Assembly (NCBI GenBank): GCA_017382915.1
Contig: JAFNZJ010000076.1
Location: 1 to 10,459 of the forward strand
Length of the DNA: 10,459 bases
Reading direction: 5' to 3'
Source: Clostridia bacterium
Lineage (GTDB): Bacteria > Bacillota > Clostridia > Oscillospirales > Acutalibacteraceae
Position 1 is the stretch's first letter, and every line of letters starts with the position of its first letter. The position numbers and the translations under genes are program-made. Shown here piece by piece: positions 6,820 through 10,459 of this stretch. The notes beneath the pieces were generated by a model, which was not told where the DNA came from, searched no databases, and worked only from the letters and a program-made list of their open reading frames with translations.

Positions 6820-6829
6820 ACTGGGCAGG

Positions 6830-6836
6830 CTCCTTT
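6830..6836 (-). promoter_or_regulatory. Ribosome binding site that fixes the dnaD-like start
   Basis: On the minus strand this reads AAAGGAG, ten bases upstream of the ATG at 6819. It is a better match than the AAAGGT ahead of the ATG at 6846, and that weaker site coincides with the predicted transcription start. Confidence 0.7.
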
Positions 6837-6860
6837 CAACTAACATAATTATACCTTTAT

Positions 6861-6889
6861 AGTATAACAAAATCATTTTAATTTGTAAA
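6861..6889 (-). promoter_or_regulatory. Sigma-A promoter of the replication operon
   Basis: On the minus strand TTTACA (6889-6884), a 17-base spacer and TATACT (6866-6861) form a near-consensus promoter, and a TG two bases before the -10 gives an extended element. The transcript should begin around 6854 and carry dnaD-like, dnaI-like and DUF896. Confidence 0.82.
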
Positions 6890-6986
6890 TGGTCGAATTT
6901 TTAGTAATTTTTTTATTTTTTCGCCCCAAAATACAACCTATTGAATTTTTTAAGCCTTAGTTTGCCACACATCCACAAAATGTAGC

Positions 6987-7004
6987 CAATATAAAAAAAT
7001 ATTG
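6987..7004. promoter_or_regulatory. Perfect dyad CAATAT-N6-ATATTG overlapping the regulator's -35 box
   Basis: CAATAT (6987-6992), six A bases (6993-6998) and ATATTG (6999-7004) form an 18-base perfect dyad. Its right arm shares bases 7002-7004 with the -35 box of the Lrp-type gene. Many Lrp-family regulators bind AT-rich dyads at their own promoters, so this is a plausible autoregulatory operator, though unproven; AT-rich DNA produces such dyads by chance. Confidence 0.4.
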
Positions 7005-7030
7005 CTTTTTATATGGTGATATTGTATACT
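7002..7030 (+). promoter_or_regulatory. Promoter of the Lrp-aminotransferase-ispE operon
   Basis: TTGCTT (7002-7007), a 17-base spacer and TATACT (7025-7030). The start would lie near 7037, giving an AT-rich leader of about 80 bases before the ATG at 7117. The rest of the divergent region 6890-7116 shows no coding sequence or recognisable riboswitch. Confidence 0.65.
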
Positions 7031-7116
7031 AATTTTAAAATAAAACTGTACTTTTGGCTTAAAATGTAGTATTATATTTATGTTATTAAAACTCAACCGA
7101 ATAAGGAGTGTTGATT

Positions 7117-7599
7117 ATGAATAGAGAATTACTTGAATTATTAGAAAAAAATGCACGCTATACAACTGCAGACCTTGCCACTATGCTTGGCATCTCTGCC
7201 GATGAGGTGCGCGCGGAAATTGCTAAAATGCAAAAGGAAGGCCTTATTCGCGGTTTTAAAACCATAATTGATTGGGAGCGTTTAGACAGCGCTTATGTTT
7301 CGGCCCTTATTGAGCTTAAAATCACCCCACTACCCGATTTAGGCTTTGAGGATGCCGCCAAAAAAATTATGCAGTATGATGAGGTTGAAAGCGTTTACCT
7401 TATGTCGGGCAGCTATGACCTTACCGTTATAGTTAAGGGCAAAACCTTCCAAGAGGTTGCAATGTTTGTTGGTAAGGTGTTGGCACCTATGAACGGTGTT
7501 ATATCCACCTCCACCCACTTTGTACTGCGCCGCTATAAAGAAATGGATGTTATTATGTGCGGTGAAAAAGGCGATGATAGGGGGAGCTTTTGGCTGTGA
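7117..7599 (+). CDS. Lrp/AsnC family transcriptional regulator (AlaR-like by context)
   Basis: The 160-residue protein has the two-domain Lrp layout. An N-terminal winged helix-turn-helix (residues 1-50) includes TTADLATMLGISADEVRAEI (16-35) and the wing KEGLIRGFKTIID. A C-terminal RAM domain (60-145) shows the GSYDLTVIV strand (98-106), the usual effector/oligomer region. Such regulators bind DNA as oligomers and sense amino acids. I chose ATG 7117 because AAGGAG (7103-7108) lies eight bases upstream; GTG 7108 overlaps the site. Its stop overlaps the aminotransferase start by one base (TGATG), so the two are translationally coupled. This regulator-aminotransferase pair matches Bacillus subtilis alaR-alaT (yugG-yugH), where the regulator activates an alanine transaminase gene, so control of the downstream gene and possibly itself is likely. 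Confidence 0.93.
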   Translation: MNRELLELLEKNARYTTADLATMLGISADEVRAEIAKMQKEGLIRGFKTIIDWERLDSAYVSALIELKITPLPDLGFEDAAKKIMQYDEVESVYLMSGSYDLTVIVKGKTFQEVAMFVGKVLAPMNGVISTSTHFVLRRYKEMDVIMCGEKGDDRGSFWL

Positions 7600-8774
7600 T
7601 GGATTATTCAAAAAAACTTAACTCCAAAGCCGCCGCTCTTAAACCATCAGGTATACGCAAATTTTTTGATATTTCTGAACAGATGGATAATGTTATATCC
7701 CTTGGTGTTGGTGAACCCGATTTTCAAACCCCGTGGCATATCCGCCGCGCCGGTATTGAATCGCTTGAAGGCGGTAAAACCCGCTACACCGCCAACCGCG
7801 GTATGGAGCCACTTAGAAAAGAAATTGTAAAATATATGAAGCGCCGCTTTAACCTTACATATGACCCTAATGAGGTTGTAGTTACCGTTGGCGGCAGTGA
7901 GGCCATTGACCTGGCGGTTAGGGCTTTGGTGGAGCCGGGTGATGAGGTTTTAATTCCCCAACCCAGCTTTGTCTGCTATGAGCCTATTGTGACCCTTGCA
8001 GGCGGTGTGCCCGTAACCATTGAACTTAAATCATACAACAACTTTGTTTTAACCCCCGAACAGTTGGAGTCTAAAATAACAAGCAAAACCAAGGCTTTGG
8101 TACTGCCCTACCCCTCTAATCCCACCGGCGGTATTATGCTAAGGCAGGATTTAGAAAAAATTGCCCCCATTATTAAAAAGCACGACTTAATGGTTATTTC
8201 GGATGAAATTTATGCCGAGCTTACCTTTGGTGAGGACCGCCATGTATCAATTGCTGAAATCCCCGATATGTGGGAGCGCACCGTTATTGTTTCGGGCTTT
8301 TCAAAAACATATTCAATGACGGGTTGGCGCCTTGGCTATGCCCTGGCACCCGAGCCAATTATCTCTTTAATGACTAAAATTCACCAGTTTGCCATTATGT
8401 CGGCACCTACTACATCACAGTATGCCGCCATTGATGCCCTTAAAAACGGTGATAATGACATTAAAAAAATGCGTAATGAATATAACGCTCGCCGTAGGCT
8501 GGTAGTAAACGGCTTTAATGAAATTGGTCTTACCTGCTTCGAGCCGCTTGGTGCTTTTTACGCCTTTCCGTCAATTAAATCAACCGGTCTTACCAGTGAG
8601 GAGTTTTGTGAAAAACTGCTTTACAGCAAAAAGGTTGCTATGGTGCCCGGCAACGCCTTTGGCGATAGCGGTGAAGGCTTTGTAAGGGTTTCATACTGTT
8701 ATTCGGTTGAACACCTTAAAGAGGCTTTAAGGCGCACCGCCGAGTTTGTTAAGGAGCTTAAAGACGGTGAATAA
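7599..8774 (+). CDS. Class I PLP-dependent aminotransferase (AlaT/PatA-like)
   Basis: The 391-residue fold-type I aminotransferase has SGIRKFFD near the N terminus (17-24), the LGVGEPDF substrate loop (35-42), Asn174 in YPSNPTGG, Asp202 and Tyr205 in SDEIYAEL, the PLP Schiff-base lysine Lys236 in SGFSKTYSMTGWRLGYA, and the carboxylate-binding Arg363 in GFVRVSYC. Enzymes of this group transfer amino groups between aspartate, alanine or aromatic amino acids and 2-oxoglutarate or pyruvate; sequence alone does not settle the substrate. The upstream Lrp-type regulator favours alanine. ATG 7599 is given as the start; GTG 7596, nine bases after GGGGAG (7581-7586), is almost as good and would add one residue. 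The 3' end overlaps ispE by eight bases. Confidence 0.93.
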   Translation: MDYSKKLNSKAAALKPSGIRKFFDISEQMDNVISLGVGEPDFQTPWHIRRAGIESLEGGKTRYTANRGMEPLRKEIVKYMKRRFNLTYDPNEVVVTVGGSEAIDLAVRALVEPGDEVLIPQPSFVCYEPIVTLAGGVPVTIELKSYNNFVLTPEQLESKITSKTKALVLPYPSNPTGGIMLRQDLEKIAPIIKKHDLMVISDEIYAELTFGEDRHVSIAEIPDMWERTVIVSGFSKTYSMTGWRLGYALAPEPIISLMTKIHQFAIMSAPTTSQYAAIDALKNGDNDIKKMRNEYNARRRLVVNGFNEIGLTCFEPLGAFYAFPSIKSTGLTSEEFCEKLLYSKKVAMVPGNAFGDSGEGFVRVSYCYSVEHLKEALRRTAEFVKELKDGE

Positions 8775-9612
8775 GAAAATAACCACACCTGCAAATGCTA
8801 AAATAAACCTGCATTTGCAGGTTCTTAATAAACTGCCAAACGGTTACCATAATATATCAAGCATATTTCAGTCGGTAACACTTTTTGACACCGTAACGGT
8901 GGAGGTAGCCGACGGCAGCGTTGTTAATGTTTTTACCGAAAATGCCGTTATTGATGGTGAAAACCTTGCAAAAAAAGCGGCCGAGCTGTTTTTAGACAGC
9001 ACGGGCATAACCGCCAAGGTAAATATAACACTAAATAAAAATATTCCCATTGCGGCGGGGCTTGCGGGTGGCAGTGCCGATGCCGCGGCAGTGCTTAAAA
9101 GCCTTAATGCGGTATTTAACAATCCCCTTGCCAAAACCGAACTGTTAGAACTAGGGCTTACCCTTGGGGCAGATGTTCCCTTTTGCATTATGGGTGGCAC
9201 CGCCTTGGCAGAGGGTGTTGGTGAAAAGCTTACCCCCCTACCCTTTATTGGCGAATTTGATGCGGTGCTTATAAAATGCTTTAACAAAAGCTCCACAGGG
9301 GATATGTATCATAGACTTGATGCAAGGCAGAATATACCGTCATCAATTACAAAGGATATTATAAATGCCCTTGAGCAGGGTAACACCAAATTGGCATTTA
9401 GCCTTTGCACCAACGACTTTTTAGGTGTTAGTGACAACGCGGTACAGCAAAAGGCAATTATTAGTAGGCTTTATGAGTGTGGTGCAGTTTTTGCAGGGCT
9501 TTCGGGCAGCGGTCCTACCGTTTTTGGACTATTTAATAGCCTTGACGATAACACTATAAACGCCCTTAAAAATGAGTACGGCAACATTTATATTTGCAAA
9601 ACAACTGAATAA
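8767..9612 (+). CDS. ispE: 4-diphosphocytidyl-2-C-methyl-D-erythritol kinase
   Basis: The 281-residue GHMP kinase phosphorylates CDP-methylerythritol, the fourth enzymatic step of the MEP pathway to IPP and DMAPP. PANAKINLHL (8-17) contains the conserved Lys12. The ATP-binding glycine-rich loop is PIAAGLAGGSADAAA (94-108), the catalytic Asp136 is in GADVPFC (134-140), and the C-terminal GHMP motif is GLSGSGPTVFG (244-254). Length is normal for the family. I chose the GTG at 8767 because AAGGAG (8751-8756) lies ten bases upstream, inside the end of the aminotransferase gene, and the product then begins MNKKITTPANAKIN as expected; the eight-base overlap implies coupled translation. The MEP route feeds undecaprenyl phosphate, so it serves wall synthesis in this organism. 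Confidence 0.96.
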   Translation: MNKKITTPANAKINLHLQVLNKLPNGYHNISSIFQSVTLFDTVTVEVADGSVVNVFTENAVIDGENLAKKAAELFLDSTGITAKVNITLNKNIPIAAGLAGGSADAAAVLKSLNAVFNNPLAKTELLELGLTLGADVPFCIMGGTALAEGVGEKLTPLPFIGEFDAVLIKCFNKSSTGDMYHRLDARQNIPSSITKDIINALEQGNTKLAFSLCTNDFLGVSDNAVQQKAIISRLYECGAVFAGLSGSGPTVFGLFNSLDDNTINALKNEYGNIYICKTTE

Positions 9613-9620
9613 AATCAAAA

Positions 9621-9673
9621 AAACACTCCAATACTGCGTTTGTTAGCTGACAAACATATTTAACGGAGTGTTT
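9621..9673 (+). promoter_or_regulatory. Nested hairpin that contains the spoIIR ribosome binding site
   Basis: AAACACTCC (9621-9629) pairs perfectly with GGAGTGTTT (9665-9673), continued by AATA (9630-9633) with TATT (9657-9660) across a four-base bulge. Inside it GTTTGT (9638-9643) pairs with ACAAAC (9650-9655). The outer helix buries GGAG (9665-9668), the only Shine-Dalgarno candidate for spoIIR. It could hold down translation when read through from ispE. It could also act as a weak terminator, since TTTATTTTA follows the stem. Confidence 0.55.
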
Positions 9674-9678
9674 ATTTT

Positions 9679-10317
9679 ATGAAATTTTTTAAAAAACTTT
9701 TTAGCAAACGCTTTTTTGAAAACGATATTGCGGTGGCTTTAGTATGTGCCCTTATATTCACCATATTTTTAACCCTTGCCGGCTTTGAGGTTGGATGTAA
9801 TGAACTTAGAGGCAATGTACTAAGACTGCATATTTTAGCAAATTCCAACAGCGAGGCCGACCAGTCTATTAAACTTGAAGTTCGTGATGCGGTACTGACG
9901 GCATCTGAAAAGGTTTTTGAAGCCGCAAAAAGTAAAGAGGATGCCCTGAATTTGGCAAAAGAAAATGTTGGACATTTTAAAACTGCCGCCGAGCAAAAAT
10001 TAAAACAGCTTGGCGTAAACCAAAGCGTAACGGTCAAGGTAGAAAAGACATACTTTAACACCAGAGAATACGAAAACTTTACCCTACCGGCAGGGCAGTA
10101 TGATGCCGTAAGGGTACTGCTTGGTAATGCCGAGGGCAAAAACTGGTGGTGTGTTATGTTCCCCTCAATGTGCATACCCGCCGCGGCAGATGAGCATAGC
10201 CTTACCGAAGCGGTGGATGAAAAATCGGCCGAAATTGCCGAAAATGCCCCAAAGTACGAAATACGCTTTAAAATTGTTGAGTGGTATGAAAGTATTATAA
10301 ATTGGTTTGAAAATTAG
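9679..10317 (+). CDS. spoIIR: Stage II sporulation protein R
   Basis: The 212-residue protein carries the SpoIIR hallmarks: a basic N terminus, one hydrophobic segment (residues 17-36) for export or anchoring, VLRLHILANSNSEADQ (47-62), KLEVRDAVL (65-73) and YDAVRVLLGNAEGKNWWCVMFPSMC, spanning 141-165. In Bacillus, SpoIIR is made in the forespore under sigma-F, is exported and triggers SpoIIGA to process pro-sigma-E in the mother cell. Length is in the family range. GGAG at 9665-9668 is ten bases before the ATG and lies within a hairpin. The gene sits 66 bases after ispE in the same direction. I saw no complete sigma-F promoter: GGCAACATTT (9580-9589) fits a sigma-F -10 but has no good -35. 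Its presence marks a spore former or a recent descendant. Confidence 0.94.
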   Translation: MKFFKKLFSKRFFENDIAVALVCALIFTIFLTLAGFEVGCNELRGNVLRLHILANSNSEADQSIKLEVRDAVLTASEKVFEAAKSKEDALNLAKENVGHFKTAAEQKLKQLGVNQSVTVKVEKTYFNTREYENFTLPAGQYDAVRVLLGNAEGKNWWCVMFPSMCIPAAADEHSLTEAVDEKSAEIAENAPKYEIRFKIVEWYESIINWFEN

Positions 10318-10329
10318 TATAATAAATAT

Positions 10330-10353
10330 CCACCCGCATAGCGGGTGGTTTTT
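10330..10353 (+). terminator. Intrinsic terminator after spoIIR
   Basis: CCACCCGC (10330-10337) pairs perfectly with GCGGGTGG (10341-10348) around ATA, followed by five T bases (10349-10353). Confidence 0.9.
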
Positions 10354-10360
10354 CATTTTC

Positions 10361-10452
10361 GGGCATAGCCCTAATGTTACTGGCTACGCACAAGTGCGTT
10401 TGCGTATTGGCCTGCCAGCCACGCAACTATTACCCGCCACACATAAATGTGT
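10361..10452. repeat. Cluster of short palindromes at the right edge
   Basis: Four inverted repeats lie in 92 bases: GGGC-ATA-GCCC (10361-10371), ACGCAC-AA-GTGCGT (10386-10399), TTGCGT with ACGCAA (10400-10405 and 10421-10426, with inner GGC/GCC) and ACACAT-AA-ATGTGT (10439-10452). The loops ATA and AA recur, and the preceding terminator also has an ATA centre. I see no confident gene here. Two frames stay open to the window edge, one on each strand (26-34 codons, no credible start), so coding on this stretch cannot be excluded. It may be the edge of a dispersed palindromic repeat element. Confidence 0.55.
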
Positions 10453-10459
10453 CGTTTCG

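Noticed and set aside
8868..9296. Minus-strand open frame of 142 codons inside ispE
   Set aside because: The product is a low-complexity Ser/Ala/Pro-rich shadow of the ispE coding strand with no family signature.
9580..9589. GGCAACATTT as a sigma-F -10 element for spoIIR
   Set aside because: The -10 fits, but no GYWTA-like -35 is found at 14-17 bases upstream, so it is not listed as a promoter.
9672..10175. Minus-strand open frame of 167 codons inside spoIIR
   Set aside because: It mirrors spoIIR, which has clear family motifs, and shows no start signal of its own.
10354..10459. Coding gene running off the right edge on either strand
   Set aside because: Frames are open to the edge on both strands for 26-34 codons, but none has a start with a ribosome site, and the palindromes explain the sequence better.
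1..10459. CRISPR array, tRNA/rRNA, integrase, transposase, toxin-antitoxin or phage defence genes
   Set aside because: No regularly spaced direct repeats, RNA gene cores or signature proteins of these systems were seen in reading both strands.

Overview
The window looks like a chromosomal stretch from an anaerobic, low-to-mid GC Clostridia-type Firmicute. The main support is the gene set: a SpoIID-like cell-wall lytic protein and SpoIIR (endospore genes), a DnaD-like/DnaI-like helicase-loading pair, a DUF896 protein, an IspE kinase of the MEP isoprenoid pathway, Firmicute-type AGGAGG ribosome binding sites, consensus sigma-A promoters and classic hairpin plus U-tract terminators. No rRNA or tRNA is present, so a finer assignment is not possible. 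Most genes share one codon style rich in GCC, ACC, GGC and CTT. The membrane protein gene at 240-1190 is visibly more AT-rich.

Layout. 1-141 is the C-terminal end of an unrecognised protein, closed by a strong terminator (146-183). 240-1190 (+) is an orphan eight-segment membrane protein with a perfect consensus promoter whose -35 box begins inside the preceding terminator's T tract. A bidirectional terminator (1192-1219) separates it from the convergent SpoIID-like gene (1219-2190, -). A divergent region (2191-2327) holds a clear promoter for a DUF1015 gene (2328-3590, +), which is followed 21 bases later by galE (3612-4625, +). A second bidirectional terminator (4633-4669) closes galE and the opposing replication operon, which reads right to left: dnaD-like (6819-5866), dnaI-like (5864-4917), DUF896 (4904-4671). 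From the divergent region 6820-7116 a second operon reads right: an Lrp/AsnC regulator (7117-7599), a class I aminotransferase (7599-8774) and ispE (8767-9612), all overlapping by 1 to 8 bases. spoIIR (9679-10317) follows behind a hairpin that contains its own Shine-Dalgarno sequence. A terminator (10330-10353) and a run of short palindromes (10361-10452) end the window.

How the genes fit together. The dnaD-dnaI pair would load the replicative helicase at origins and restart sites. The regulator-aminotransferase pair resembles the AlaR/AlaT arrangement of Bacillus subtilis and probably controls an amino-acid transamination step. IspE makes a precursor of undecaprenyl phosphate, the lipid carrier for wall synthesis. 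SpoIIR signals from forespore to mother cell, and SpoIID-type proteins cut peptidoglycan during engulfment. No defence system, CRISPR array, integrase or transposase was seen. This is mostly core genome. The least explained pieces are the orphan membrane protein, the DUF1015 protein, the SD-covering hairpin ahead of spoIIR and the palindrome cluster at the right edge.
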